A stretch of 64,000 nucleotides of DNA from Pseudomonas oryzae (GTDB lineage: Bacteria; Pseudomonadota; Gammaproteobacteria; Pseudomonadales; Pseudomonadaceae), in the NCBI RefSeq assembly GCF_900104805.1, contig NZ_LT629751.1, positions 4,052,501 to 4,116,500 of the forward strand, read 5' to 3'. The position numbers were made by a program, and so were the translations under genes. Each line of letters opens with the position of its first letter. Positions within the stretch are counted from its first letter, which is position 1. This document shows positions 28,905 through 38,084 of this stretch, one piece after another. Under the pieces are notes generated by a model. The model was not told where the DNA came from. It saw only the letters and a program-made list of their open reading frames with translations, and did not search any database.

Positions 28905-30632
28905 ATGCTGAGTCTGCTGGTCCGCCTGATCGACAGCCCCGACCGCGCGCTGCTGGAGCGTTCGCTGCGCTGGCTGTTTTCCTTCGTGCGCCCGCACGGG
29001 CGGGCCATCGCCGGCCTGCTCGGCCTGTCGCTGTGCGCCTCGCTGCTGGTGCTGGCGCAGCCCTGGCTGACCAAGACGCTGATCGACGAGGGCTTGCTCG
29101 CCCGCGACTTCGACCGCCTGCTGCAGGTGGCGCTGGCGATGATCGGCGTCGGCGTGCTCGGCACCCTGCTCGGCGGGGTCAACCGCTACCTGCACACCCG
29201 CCTGTCCGGGCGCATCCTGTTCGCCCTGCGCGATGCCCTGTACCGCCACCTGCAGAGCCTGCCGCCGAGCTTCTACGCGCGCAGACGGATCGGCGACCTG
29301 CTGTCGCGCCTGGACGGCGACGTCGCCGAGATCCAGCGCTTCGCCGTCGACGCGCTGTTCTCCGCGCTGTCCAGCGTACTCGGCCTGTGCGGCGCGGTGG
29401 CGCTGATGCTGGCGCTGTCCTGGCAGCTGTCGCTGCTGCTCGCCGTGCTGGTGCCGCTGGAGGTGCTCTGGCTGCGCTGGATGCGGCGCAAGGTCGAGCG
29501 CCACAGCCGCGCGCTGCGCGAGCGTTCGGCGGACGTTTCCTCGTTCCTGGTCGAGACCCTGCCGGCGATGAAGTTCATCCAGGCCGCCGGCCAGCAGGAG
29601 CGCGAGGCGCAGCGCCTGGAGCGCCTTGGCGCGGGCTACATGAGCCAGCTGCTGCGCCTGCAGGTCACCGAATTCTTCACCCACGCGGTGCCCGGCACGC
29701 TGACTTCGCTGTCGCGCGCCGCCGCGTTCATCGTCGGCGGCTACTGGGTGGTGCAGGGCACCTGGCAGCTCGGCGCGCTGATCGCCTTCTCCACCTACCT
29801 GGGCATAGCGGTGGGGCCGGTGCAGAGCCTGCTCGGCCTGTACGTGGCGCTGCAGCGCATGACCGTCAGCCTCGGCCGGGTCATGGAGCTGCGCGCCGAG
29901 GCGCCGGCCATCGCCGCGCCGGCTGCGCCGCAGCCATTGCCCGCCGGTCCCGGCGAGCTGCGCCTGGAGGAGCTGTGGTTCCGCCACGACGGCCGCCAGG
30001 AAGCCGTCCTGCGCGGCGCCAGCGCCTGCCTGCCCGGCGGGACGAAGGTGGCGCTCAGCGGCCCCTCCGGGGTCGGCAAGTCGACCCTGATCGACCTGCT
30101 GCAGCGTTTCCACGACCCCGAGCGCGGGCGCATCCGGCTCGACGGCGTCGACCTGCGCGAGCTGGAGCTGGCCGAGCTGCGCCGCGCCATCGCCGTGGTC
30201 AGCCAGGACATCGTGCTGTTCCGCGGCAGCCTGGCCGACAACCTGGCCTACGCCGCGCCCGCCGCCAGCCGCGAGGAGATCGAACGAGTCGCGCAGCTGG
30301 CGCGCCTCGACGAGCTGCTCGCCAGCCTGCCGCAGGGCCTCGACAGCCCGCTCGGCGAGCGCGGCCAGCAGCTCTCCGGCGGGCAGAAACAGCGCATCGC
30401 CATCGCCCGCGCGCTGCTGCAGCAGCCGCGCATCCTGGTCCTCGACGAGGCCACCTCGGCGGTCGACGAGGCCACCGAGCGCGAGGTGATCGCCGCCATC
30501 GACCGGCTGTTCGCCGGGCGCACGCGCATCCTGATCAGCCACCGCGCCTCGACCCTGGCCGCCGTCGACCTGCACCTGGAACTGGTCGACGGCCAGCTGC
30601 GCGAACGCGCGCTGCGGGAGGTGGGGACATGA
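28905..30632 (+). CDS. qhpF: ABC exporter for amine dehydrogenase gamma-subunit maturation
   Basis: This 575-residue half-transporter fuses a six-helix membrane domain (about 30-320) to an ATPase domain: Walker A GPSGVGKS (386-393), signature LSGGQ (490-494) and Walker B ILVLDE (510-515). In known qhp systems QhpF is needed to move the cross-linked gamma subunit to the periplasm, since QhpC has no ordinary signal peptide. Here it is followed by qhpE with an ATGA overlap. It has only a weak ribosome site and is probably coupled to the gene before it. Confidence 0.9.
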   Translation: MLSLLVRLIDSPDRALLERSLRWLFSFVRPHGRAIAGLLGLSLCASLLVLAQPWLTKTLIDEGLLARDFDRLLQVALAMIGVGVLGTLLGGVNRYLHTRLSGRILFALRDALYRHLQSLPPSFYARRRIGDLLSRLDGDVAEIQRFAVDALFSALSSVLGLCGAVALMLALSWQLSLLLAVLVPLEVLWLRWMRRKVERHSRALRERSADVSSFLVETLPAMKFIQAAGQQEREAQRLERLGAGYMSQLLRLQVTEFFTHAVPGTLTSLSRAAAFIVGGYWVVQGTWQLGALIAFSTYLGIAVGPVQSLLGLYVALQRMTVSLGRVMELRAEAPAIAAPAAPQPLPAGPGELRLEELWFRHDGRQEAVLRGASACLPGGTKVALSGPSGVGKSTLIDLLQRFHDPERGRIRLDGVDLRELELAELRRAIAVVSQDIVLFRGSLADNLAYAAPAASREEIERVAQLARLDELLASLPQGLDSPLGERGQQLSGGQKQRIAIARALLQQPRILVLDEATSAVDEATEREVIAAIDRLFAGRTRILISHRASTLAAVDLHLELVDGQLRERALREVGT

Positions 30633-31303
30633 GCCGCGAACTGCTGATCGGCGTGGTCGACAGCGGCCACGCGCCGCACCAGAGCGCCCTGGTGCGGGCG
30701 GCGCGCGGTTTCTATCTGGTCGGGGACGAGCTGCAGGAGGACGCGGCGCAGACCGACCGTCTCGGCCACGGCAGCGCGGTGCTCGAGGCGCTGGCGCTCG
30801 AGCCGGGAGTGGTGCGCGGCTGCGTCGCCCAGGTGTTCGCCGAACGCTGGCAGACCAGCCCGCTGCAGGTCGCCGCGGCGGTGCACTGGCTGATCGAGCA
30901 GGACGTGGCGCTGATCAACCTGAGCCTCGGCCTGCGCCACGACCGCCCGCTGCTGCGCGAGGCCTGCGAGCGCGCGCTGGCCGCCGGCGTGCTGCTCTGC
31001 GCCTCCAGTCCGGCGCAGGGCGAGGCGGTGTGGCCGGCCAGCTATCCGGGTGTGCTGCGCATCACCGGCGACGCGCGCTGCGCGCCGGGGCAGTGGTCGT
31101 GGCTGGCCAGCGCCCAGGCCGACTTCGGCGCGCCGGTCACCGCCGGCGGCCTGGCCGGCGCCAGCCTGGCCTGCGCCCACTTCAGCGGGCTGCTCGCCCG
31201 CCATCTGCACGACCATCCGGGCAGCGACCGTGCGGCGCTGCTCGATCATCTGCGCTGCGGCGCGGCATTCCTCGGCCCGGAGCGGCGCGGGAGGCACCCA
31301 TGA
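30629..31303 (+). CDS. qhpE: Subtilisin-like protease processing the gamma subunit
   Basis: This is a compact 224-residue subtilase without signal peptide or prodomain. The triad is Asp11 (GVVDSGHA), His47 (GHGSAV) and Ser179 (AGASLACAHFSG), with LINLSLG before it. In Paracoccus, QhpE removes the leader of QhpC after cross-linking in the cytoplasm. The gene overlaps qhpF and qhpG by ATGA at both ends. Confidence 0.9.
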   Translation: MSRELLIGVVDSGHAPHQSALVRAARGFYLVGDELQEDAAQTDRLGHGSAVLEALALEPGVVRGCVAQVFAERWQTSPLQVAAAVHWLIEQDVALINLSLGLRHDRPLLREACERALAAGVLLCASSPAQGEAVWPASYPGVLRITGDARCAPGQWSWLASAQADFGAPVTAGGLAGASLACAHFSGLLARHLHDHPGSDRAALLDHLRCGAAFLGPERRGRHP

Positions 31304-32616
31304 AGGCACCGAGGATCGCGGTGCTCGGCGCCGGCCCGGCCGGGGTGGCGGTGGCCATCGGCCTGCGCCGCCTCGGCTACGAAGTAGTCGTGATCAGCGA
31401 GTGGCGGCGCTTCGCCGCGGTGGAGGGCGTCTCGGCGCGGGTGCTCGACGGCCTGGGCCAGGCCGGCCTGCAGCGCACCCTGGCCAGCGCCGACCTGGCC
31501 TCGCCGCGGCGGGTGCTGTGGAACGGCACGGAAAGCGCGCTCAACCAGGAATTCCTCCTCGACCGCCCGCGCTTCGACGCCGCGCTGCGCGAGGACCTGC
31601 GCGCCGCCGGGGTGGGGCTGCGCGAGGCGCGGGTGCGCGAGGTGCGCAGCGACGCCCACGGCCATCGCCTGCTGCTGGACGGCGCCGAGGGCGAGCGGCA
31701 ACTGCCGGCGGCCTTTCTGGTCGAGGCGCGCGGCCGCCAGGCGCCGCTCAGCGGCGGGCGCCTGCGCGGGCCGGAGACGGTCAGCCTGCTCAACCAGTGG
31801 CAGGAGGAGCCGGGCCGCGGCGGCTCGGCGGTGGAGAGCCTGGAGGACGGCTGGGCGTGGATGGCGCGGCTGGCCGACGGCCGCTGCTACTGGCAGATCA
31901 CCTTGGACGCGGCGAGCGGCGCGCTGCCGGCGCGCGACGAGCTGCCCGCGTACTGCGCGGCGCGACGTGCGCAATCGGCGCGGGTCGCCGAGCTGTTCGG
32001 CGCCGCGGCGCTGCAGCCGGCCGCCCTGCACGCGCGCAGCAGTACGGCGATCCTCGCTTTGGAAACTGGCGGCGCCAACTGGCTGCGGGTCGGCGACGCG
32101 GCCATGGCGGTCGATCCGCTGTCCGGCAACGGCATCTTCCAGGCGCTGTCCTCGGCGCTGCAGGCGCCGGCGGTGATCAACACCCTGCTCACCCATCCCG
32201 AGCGCGCCGAGCTGGCGCTGGGTTTTCACCAGCGGCGCATCGAGCAACTGTTCCTGCGCTTCGCACGCACCGGCCGCGACTTCTACGCGCTGGAGCAGCG
32301 CTGGGCGGAGCAGCCATTCTGGGCGGCGCGGCGCGCCTGGCCGGACGACGAACCGCTGCACGCGCCGGCCGACTTCGCCAGCCTGCGGGTGGAACGCGCG
32401 CCGGTGCTGCGGGACAACCTGATCGACGAGGCCGAGGTGGTGCTCAGCGCCGACCAGCCATTGGGCATCTGGCACCTGCAGGGCATCGAACTGGCACCGC
32501 GCCTGCGCCGCCTGCAGGCCGGCGAGTCGTTCGAGCACATGGCCGCGGACCTGCCCGGGCCGCAGCGGGCGATGCTACGCGGTTGGCTGCACAGCCAGGG
32601 GTATGCGGGGGTGTAG
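31300..32616 (+). CDS. qhpG: FAD-dependent monooxygenase for CTQ biogenesis
   Basis: This 438-residue flavoprotein has the N-terminal dinucleotide motif VLGAGPAG (8-15) and the later FAD motif VGDAAMAVDPLSGNGIFQAL of the tryptophan halogenase/hydroxylase group. QhpG hydroxylates the tryptophan of the gamma subunit that becomes cysteine tryptophylquinone. Its TAG stop (32614-32616) lies inside the left arm of a REP element, so the end of the protein may have been set by that repeat. Confidence 0.9.
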   Translation: MKAPRIAVLGAGPAGVAVAIGLRRLGYEVVVISEWRRFAAVEGVSARVLDGLGQAGLQRTLASADLASPRRVLWNGTESALNQEFLLDRPRFDAALREDLRAAGVGLREARVREVRSDAHGHRLLLDGAEGERQLPAAFLVEARGRQAPLSGGRLRGPETVSLLNQWQEEPGRGGSAVESLEDGWAWMARLADGRCYWQITLDAASGALPARDELPAYCAARRAQSARVAELFGAAALQPAALHARSSTAILALETGGANWLRVGDAAMAVDPLSGNGIFQALSSALQAPAVINTLLTHPERAELALGFHQRRIEQLFLRFARTGRDFYALEQRWAEQPFWAARRAWPDDEPLHAPADFASLRVERAPVLRDNLIDEAEVVLSADQPLGIWHLQGIELAPRLRRLQAGESFEHMAADLPGPQRAMLRGWLHSQGYAGV

Positions 32617-32670
32617 GGGCGAATTCATTCGCCAAAATGCCCCGTAAAGGCGAATGAATTCGCCCCTACA
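32612..32670. repeat. REP-type inverted repeat overlapping the qhpG stop
   Basis: Two perfect 22-bp arms (32612-32633 and 32649-32670, core GGGGCGAATTCATTCGCC) flank a 15-bp loop. The arm is the same as at 18269-18363. It could also stabilise the qhpFEG transcript end. Confidence 0.88.
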
Positions 32671-32692
32671 GCGGCTGGCGGTTGCCCTGGCG

Positions 32693-32730
32693 AAAAAATG
32701 CCGGACCGCCCGCTGCCTTGGGAGGTCCGG
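32693..32730 (-). terminator. Rho-independent terminator of the aldehyde dehydrogenase gene
   Basis: On the minus strand CCGGACC and GGTCCGG (32701-32730) form a 7-bp stem followed by CA and six T residues. It is 33 bp after the dehydrogenase stop. Confidence 0.75.
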
Positions 32731-32762
32731 CCAGGGTGGGAAGCTCCCCGGTCGTGGTGCGA

Positions 32763-34256
32763 TCAGAGCCTGATCAGCACCGACTTCAGCTCGGTGTAGT
32801 GCTCGATGGCCGCGGCGCCCATCTCGCGGCCGAGGCCGGACATCTTGTAGCCGCCGAACGGCAGCGCCGGGTCGAGGGCGCTGTGGCAGTTGACCCATAC
32901 CGAGCCGGACTTGATGCGCGGCACCAGGCGGTGCACGGCGGCCAGGTCGTTGGACCAGATGCTGGCGCCCAGGCCGTAGGGGTTGTCGTTGGCCATGCGC
33001 AGCACCTCGTCGATCTCGTCGAAGGGCATCGCCACCAGCACCGGGCCGAAGATCTCCTCCTGCACCAGGCGGTGCTGCTGGTCGACGTCGACGATCACCG
33101 TCGGCTGCACGAAGTAGCCGGGGCCGAAGCGCTCGCCGCCGCAGGCGACGGTGGCGCCCTGCTCGCGGCCGAGCTGGATGTAGTCGTGCACGCGCTGCTG
33201 CTGGCGCGCCGAGATCAGCGGGCCCATGTCGACGCTGGCGTCCAGGCCGTTGCCGAGCTTCATGCCGTTGGCGATGCCGGCGATGTCGGCCACCACGTTG
33301 TCGAAGTGCTTGCGCTGCACGTACAGGCGCGAGCCGGCGCAGCACACCTGGCCCTGGTTGAAGAAGATGGCGCTGGCGGCGCCGGCGGCGGCCTGCTGCA
33401 GGTCGGCGTCGGCCAGCACGATGGTCGGCGACTTGCCGCCCAGCTCCAGGGTCACCCGGGTCATGCTGTCCATGGCCGCCTTGCCGATCTGCTTGCCGAC
33501 CTCGGTGGAGCCGGTGAAGGTCAGCTTGTCGACGCCCGGATGGCGGGTCAGCGCCGCGCCGGCCTGCGCGCCGCTGCCGCTGACCACGTTGAACACCCCG
33601 GCCGGGTAGCCGGCTTCCAGCACCAGCTCGGCCAGCTTGAACGCCGACAGCGGGGTCTCGTCGGCCGGCTTGAGCACCACGGTGCAGCCGGTGGCCAGCG
33701 CCGGGCCGAGCTTCCAGCAGGCCAAGAGCAGCGGGAAGTTCCAGGCGACTATGGCGCCGACCACGCCCACCGCCTCACGGCGGATGTAGCCGTGGAACTC
33801 GTCATTGGGCATCAGCGGCATCGACACGTCGACCGTGCTGCCCTCGATCTTGGTCGCCCAGCCGGCCATGTAGCGCAGGAAGTCGATGGCCAGCTGCACG
33901 TCCATCACCCGCGCCACCGCGGCGCTCTTGCCGTTGTTCAGGCACTCCAGCTCGGCCAGCACCTGGGCGTCGCGCTCCATCAGCTCGGCCAGGCGCCACA
34001 GCAGGTTCTGCCGCTCGCGCGGGCGCATGCGGCTCCATGGCGAGTCGTCGAAGGCGCGGCGGGCGGCCTGCACGGCCAGCTCGATGTCCTCGGCGCCGCC
34101 GGCCGGCACCTGGCACAGCGGCTCACCGCTGGCCGGGTTGTACACCGGCATGCGCGCGCCGGCGACGGCGTCGACCCACTCGGCGCCGATCAGCATCCGC
34201 TGCGGGCGGTCGAGGAATTCGCGGGTACGGGGATGGATGGGCAGGGAAGCGGACAT
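32763..34256 (-). CDS. peaE: Aldehyde dehydrogenase, probable phenylacetaldehyde dehydrogenase (PeaE-like)
   Basis: This 497-residue NAD-dependent dehydrogenase has catalytic Glu271 (LELGGKSP) and Cys305 (NQGQVCCAGSRL) and the motif FTGSTEVGKQIG. It probably oxidises the aldehyde made by the quinohemoprotein amine dehydrogenase, to which it is divergently arranged. In Pseudomonas putida a similar enzyme (PeaE) serves phenylethylamine degradation. A sigma-54-like promoter lies 35 bp before the ATG at 34256, which follows GAGAGG. It is a distinct homologue of the feaB product, not a recent copy. Confidence 0.85.
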   Translation of the reverse strand: MSASLPIHPRTREFLDRPQRMLIGAEWVDAVAGARMPVYNPASGEPLCQVPAGGAEDIELAVQAARRAFDDSPWSRMRPRERQNLLWRLAELMERDAQVLAELECLNNGKSAAVARVMDVQLAIDFLRYMAGWATKIEGSTVDVSMPLMPNDEFHGYIRREAVGVVGAIVAWNFPLLLACWKLGPALATGCTVVLKPADETPLSAFKLAELVLEAGYPAGVFNVVSGSGAQAGAALTRHPGVDKLTFTGSTEVGKQIGKAAMDSMTRVTLELGGKSPTIVLADADLQQAAAGAASAIFFNQGQVCCAGSRLYVQRKHFDNVVADIAGIANGMKLGNGLDASVDMGPLISARQQQRVHDYIQLGREQGATVACGGERFGPGYFVQPTVIVDVDQQHRLVQEEIFGPVLVAMPFDEIDEVLRMANDNPYGLGASIWSNDLAAVHRLVPRIKSGSVWVNCHSALDPALPFGGYKMSGLGREMGAAAIEHYTELKSVLIRL

Positions 34257-34290
34257 GGGGGGGCCTCTCGGGTTGTTTGCCCCATCCCGG

Positions 34291-34306
34291 TACAACCGCC
34301 GTGCCA
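34291..34306 (-). promoter_or_regulatory. Sigma-54-like promoter of the aldehyde dehydrogenase gene
   Basis: The minus strand reads TGGCACGGCGGTTGTA. Against the consensus TGGCACR-N4-TTGCW there is one mismatch (GT for GC at -12). It is 35 bp before the start codon. Confidence 0.55.
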
Positions 34307-34380
34307 ACTCGCTTGTTTAACTTAAGTAACTGAAATAAATGGGATTTTTTCAGGGTTGTGGCGGCGGCGGCGCATCCGCC

Positions 34381-34489
34381 TGTCGCAGTTTGAGACGCCG
34401 CGCCACGGCGTTGCGACAGTCGCCGCCGGCCCTGCTGCCGGGCGTCGCGCGGCTGTCTCAGATTGCAACCGCTGTCTCGAAATGTGACG
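34381..34489. promoter_or_regulatory. Three upstream activator elements of the qhp region
   Basis: Three 17-mers follow the pattern TGTC(G/T)C-N4-TG-N2-AC: 34381-34397, 34454-34470 and 34473-34489. The last two are 19 bp apart. A further half site (TTGCGACA) is at 34411-34418. They lie 79-190 bp before the qhpA sigma-54 element, the usual range for enhancer-binding proteins, and are probably bound by the activator at 27007-28899. Confidence 0.55.
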
Positions 34490-34567
34490 CCACGGCTGTT
34501 TCCCCGGCCGCGCCAGGAGGCCGGAAAAGCACGCCATCCCGTTGTTTTAAAAAGGCTTTCCGATGAA

Positions 34568-34583
34568 TGGCACGCAATGTGTA
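34568..34583 (+). promoter_or_regulatory. Sigma-54-like promoter of qhpADCB
   Basis: TGGCACGCAATGTGTA has a perfect -24 box (TGGCAC) and a weaker -12 box (GTGTA for TTGCA, GT for GC). It lies 88 bp before the qhpA start. Confidence 0.5.
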
Positions 34584-34655
34584 TCGCTCCGTCGCAGGGG
34601 CGCATCCGCCGTGCCGCGGTGCCGATCAGAACAACAGCGAGGAGAGCCGATATCC

Positions 34656-36230
34656 ATGATGACAAGACTCCGCTACTACGTCGGGGCCGCCAGCCTGGCC
34701 GCGGCCGCCGCCGGTCTGGCGCAGCCGGCCCTGGCCGCCGGGCGCACGGCCGAGCAGATCCTGGGCGAGACCTGCGCGGCCTGCCACGCCAAGGAAGGCG
34801 ACCAGCAGTTCAGCCGCATCAGCCACCAGCGCAAGACGCCGGAAGGCTGGCTGATGAGCATCGCGCGCATGCAGGTGATGCACGGGGTGAAGATCGATGA
34901 CGCCGACCGCCGCACCCTGGTCAAGTACCTCGCCGACCGCCAGGGCCTGGCGCCGAGCGAGACCGAGGGCGTGCGCTACGCCATGGAGCGCCGGCTGAAC
35001 ACGGTGGAGCAGTTCGACGACCAGTTCGCCCAGATGTGCGCGCGCTGCCACTCCGGCGCGCGGGTGGCGCTGCAGCGCCGCCCGGCCAAGGAATGGGAGC
35101 ACCTGGTCAACTTCCACCTCGGCCAGTGGCCGTCGCTGGAGTACCAGGCGCAGTCGCGCGATCGTGACTGGCTGCCGATCGCCCTGGGCGAGATGGTGCC
35201 GCAGCTGGCCAGCCGGTATGCGCTGGACAACCCGGCCTGGGCCGACTGGCAGAAGGCGCGGCCGAGCGCCGCCGCGCTGCCGGGGCAGTGGAGCTTCAGC
35301 GGCCACATGCCGGCCAGGGGCGACGTGCGCGGGGTGATGACGGTGAGCGCCGCCGAGGGCGACAGCTTCAGGGTCGAGCTCAAGGGCCAGTACGCCGACG
35401 GCAAGCCGCTGGCGGGCAGCGGCTCGGCGATCCTCTACAACGGCTATGAATGGCGCGGCAACCTCAAGGTCGACGGCGTGACCATGCGCCAGGTGTTCAG
35501 CGCGTTGAACGGCGAGATCCAGGGGCGCATGTTCGAGAGCGAGCACGACGAGCGCGGCCTCGACTTCGTCGCCGCCAAGACCGGCACGCCGCGCCTGCTC
35601 GCCGTGCAGCCGGGCTATCTGAAGGCCGGCAGCACCGCCGAACTGACCCTGGTGGGCAGCGACCTTTCCGGCACGCCGGACTTCGGCCCGGGCGTCGCGG
35701 TGGTCAAGGTGCTGGAGCAGAGCCCCGAGCGGATGCGGGTGCAGGTCAGGGCCGCCACCGATGCCGCCGCCGGCAACCGCGCGGTGGCGCTGGGCGCACT
35801 GAAGGGCGCAAACCTGGCGGTGTACCGCGAGGTCAGCGAAGTCAAGGTGGTGCCGGCGTTCTCGGTCGCCCGCATCGGCGGCAACGGCGGCTCGACGCCC
35901 AAGGTGCAGGGCCGCTTCGAGGCCGAGGCCTGGGGCCAGGACGCCGCGGGCCAGGCCTTCCGCATCGGCTACCTGCCGGCACAGTGGGCGGTGGAGCCAT
36001 TCAACGAGCAGGCGGTGGAGGACGAGGACGTCAAGTTCGCCGGCACCATGCATGCCGACGGCGTGTTCGTGCCGGGCGACGCCGGTCCCAACCCGGCGCG
36101 CAAGATGTCCACCAACAACGCCGGCAACCTCAAGGTGATCGCCCGGGTCGAGGACGGCGGCAAGCCGCTCGAGGGCGAGGGCCAACTGATCGTCACCGTG
36201 CAGCGCTGGAACAACCCGCCGCTGCCGTAA
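34656..36230 (+). CDS. qhpA: Quinohemoprotein amine dehydrogenase alpha subunit (diheme)
   Basis: This 524-residue periplasmic subunit (PeaA-type) holds the two c-type hemes that take electrons from the CTQ cofactor. It has a signal peptide (about 1-28, ending ALAA) and heme motifs CAACH (40-44) and CARCH (128-132). Several beta-rich domains follow. The substrates of the family are primary amines, including phenylethylamine in Pseudomonas. The ATG at 34656 follows GAGGAGAG; a frame upstream has no ribosome site. Confidence 0.96.
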   Translation: MMTRLRYYVGAASLAAAAAGLAQPALAAGRTAEQILGETCAACHAKEGDQQFSRISHQRKTPEGWLMSIARMQVMHGVKIDDADRRTLVKYLADRQGLAPSETEGVRYAMERRLNTVEQFDDQFAQMCARCHSGARVALQRRPAKEWEHLVNFHLGQWPSLEYQAQSRDRDWLPIALGEMVPQLASRYALDNPAWADWQKARPSAAALPGQWSFSGHMPARGDVRGVMTVSAAEGDSFRVELKGQYADGKPLAGSGSAILYNGYEWRGNLKVDGVTMRQVFSALNGEIQGRMFESEHDERGLDFVAAKTGTPRLLAVQPGYLKAGSTAELTLVGSDLSGTPDFGPGVAVVKVLEQSPERMRVQVRAATDAAAGNRAVALGALKGANLAVYREVSEVKVVPAFSVARIGGNGGSTPKVQGRFEAEAWGQDAAGQAFRIGYLPAQWAVEPFNEQAVEDEDVKFAGTMHADGVFVPGDAGPNPARKMSTNNAGNLKVIARVEDGGKPLEGEGQLIVTVQRWNNPPLP

Positions 36231-36243
36231 GCGCCCGCGTGCC

Positions 36244-36262
36244 GGGCGGGTCCGTCCCGCCC
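36244..36262 (+). other. Intercistronic hairpin between qhpA and qhpD
   Basis: GGGCGGG-TCCGT-CCCGCCC could form a 7-bp hairpin in the 70-bp gap. It has no T run. It may stabilise the upstream message and help set subunit ratios. Confidence 0.4.
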
Positions 36263-36300
36263 GCAGGGCAACGACGAGGGCAACGAATCCGGAGGCCGCC

Positions 36301-37731
36301 ATGGGCGCAATCTTGAATCTGGTCGAGCGCAACCTGCACGAGGTGCAGGTCAACGCCGACCGTCTGCTGTTCCATATCCCGAGCAGCTCGCTGTTCGCCG
36401 CCGATGAATTGACCGGCGGCATCATCGACGCGCTGCGCGGCGCGGGCTGCTCGCCCGAAGCGCTGGTGCAGCGCCTGGCCGGGCGCTTCGAAGGTGCGGA
36501 GATTGACGAGACCCTGCGCGAGCTGATCGCGCTGGAGGTGGTCAGCGACGGTGCGCCGCTGACCCCGGAGATCGCCGTGCGCCGGGTCGAGCGCACCGCG
36601 CTGAACACCGTGGTGCTCAACGTCAACACCGGCTGCAACCTGAGCTGCACCTACTGCTACAAGGAAGACCTCGACAAGCCGTCGGCCGGCAAGAAGATGC
36701 AGCTCGACACCGCCCAGGCGTCGGTGGAGATGCTGCTCAGGGAGTCGCCGGACGAGGCGCGCTACACCGTGGTGTTCTTCGGCGGCGAGCCGCTGTCCAA
36801 CCGGCCGCTGATCGAGGCGATGGTGGACTGGTGCGAGGCGCGCTTCGCCGCGGCGGGCAAGGCGGTGGACTTCGTGATGACCACCAACGCCACCCTGCTG
36901 ACCGAGGAGATCGTCGACTGGCTCAACGCCCATCGCTTCGGCCTGTCGGTGAGCATCGACGGGCCGAAGACGGTGCACGACCGCAACCGCATCACCGTGG
37001 GCGGCCAGGGCACCTACGACGTGGTGAGGAAGAAGGTCGACATGCTGCTGTCGCGCTACGACAGCCGCCCGGTGGGCGCGCGGGTCACCCTGACCCGCGG
37101 CATCACCGACGTCGAGACCATCTGGAACCACCTGTTCAACGAGCTGGGTTTCGCCGAGGTCGGCTTCGCCCCGGTCACCTCGGGCGACGTCAGCGACTAC
37201 AACCTGAGCGGCGAGGAGCTGGCCGCGGTGTTCGCCAACATGAAGGCGCTCGGCCGCCGCTATCTCGACGAGGCGCTGGCCGGGCGCAACATCGGCTTCT
37301 CCAACCTGCACCAGCTGCTCACCGACATCCACGAGGGGCAGAAGAAGGCCCTGCCGTGCGGCGCCGGGCTGAAGATGCTGGCGGTCGACCACAAGGGCGA
37401 GCTGAACCTCTGCCACCGCTTCACCGGCTCCAGCCTGCCGACCTTCGGCAACGTGCACGAGGGGGTGAAGCAGGCCGAGCTCAACGACTTCCTCTCCCAG
37501 CGCCTGGACCGCAGCGGCACCGGCTGCGACAGCTGCCGCATCCGCAACCTGTGCTCGGGCGGCTGCTACCACGAGAGCTACGCCCGCTACGGCGACCCGG
37601 CCCACCCCACCTATCACTACTGCGAACTGATGCGCGACTGGGTCGACTTCGGCATCGAGGTCTACCACCGGATCATGGCCGGCAACCCGGCCTTCTTCAG
37701 CCGCTTCATCGCACCGAGAAAGGCGCACTGA
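36301..37731 (+). CDS. qhpD: Radical SAM enzyme forming Cys-Glu/Asp thioether cross-links
   Basis: This 476-residue radical SAM/SPASM protein builds the intrapeptide thioether bonds of the gamma subunit. The SAM-cluster motif is Cys112-x3-Cys116-x2-Cys119 (CNLSCTYCY). The SPASM-type cysteines occur in [30 protein letters not shown] and YHYC. The N-terminal 90 residues look like a leader-recognition domain. The ribosome site GGAGG is clear. It ends one base before qhpC. Confidence 0.96.
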   Translation: MGAILNLVERNLHEVQVNADRLLFHIPSSSLFAADELTGGIIDALRGAGCSPEALVQRLAGRFEGAEIDETLRELIALEVVSDGAPLTPEIAVRRVERTALNTVVLNVNTGCNLSCTYCYKEDLDKPSAGKKMQLDTAQASVEMLLRESPDEARYTVVFFGGEPLSNRPLIEAMVDWCEARFAAAGKAVDFVMTTNATLLTEEIVDWLNAHRFGLSVSIDGPKTVHDRNRITVGGQGTYDVVRKKVDMLLSRYDSRPVGARVTLTRGITDVETIWNHLFNELGFAEVGFAPVTSGDVSDYNLSGEELAAVFANMKALGRRYLDEALAGRNIGFSNLHQLLTDIHEGQKKALPCGAGLKMLAVDHKGELNLCHRFTGSSLPTFGNVHEGVKQAELNDFLSQRLDRSGTGCDSCRIRNLCSGGCYHESYARYGDPAHPTYHYCELMRDWVDFGIEVYHRIMAGNPAFFSRFIAPRKAH

Positions 37732-37732
37732 C

Positions 37733-38056
37733 ATGAAACATCTCAAGCCGCTCAACCAGAAAGCCCAGCTGCTCGACCAGGCCGCCGCGGAGGATCGCGT
37801 CGAGGACGTCATCGCCATGAGCGCCGTGGCCGGCTGCACCGCCACCACCGACCCGGGCTGGGAGATCGACGCCTTCGGCGGCGTCGCCTCGCTGTGCCAG
37901 CCGATGGAGTCCGACCTGTACGGCTGCTCCGACCCGTGCTGGTGGCCGGCCCAGGTGCCGGACATGATGAGCACCTACCCGGACTGGAACAAGGACGCGC
38001 AGGCCTCGGCCGAGGACTGGCGCAACCTCGGCACCGTCTTCCCGAAAGACCAGTAA
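37733..38056 (+). CDS. qhpC: Quinohemoprotein amine dehydrogenase gamma subunit precursor (CTQ)
   Basis: This 107-residue precursor becomes the CTQ-bearing catalytic subunit. Removing 28 residues (to ...DVIA) leaves 79, the known mature length. In mature numbering the residues fall exactly where the Pseudomonas putida structure has its bridges: Cys7-Glu16, Cys27-Asp33, Cys41-Asp49 and the cofactor pair Cys37-Trp43. In precursor numbering these are Cys35, Glu44, Cys55, Asp61, Cys69, Asp77, Cys65 and Trp71. The leader is hydrophilic and not a Sec signal, consistent with export by QhpF. Confidence 0.97.
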   Translation: MKHLKPLNQKAQLLDQAAAEDRVEDVIAMSAVAGCTATTDPGWEIDAFGGVASLCQPMESDLYGCSDPCWWPAQVPDMMSTYPDWNKDAQASAEDWRNLGTVFPKDQ

Positions 38057-38084
38057 ACGGCCGCAGACCCACAGGGGAACCGAC

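Larger units (their letters stand above)
34257..34655. other. Divergent peaE / qhpA control region
   Basis: This 399-bp region holds no gene. It has a sigma-54-like promoter for each direction and, between them, three copies of a 17-bp element. A short AT-rich stretch (about 34540-34553) could be an IHF site. Confidence 0.7.
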
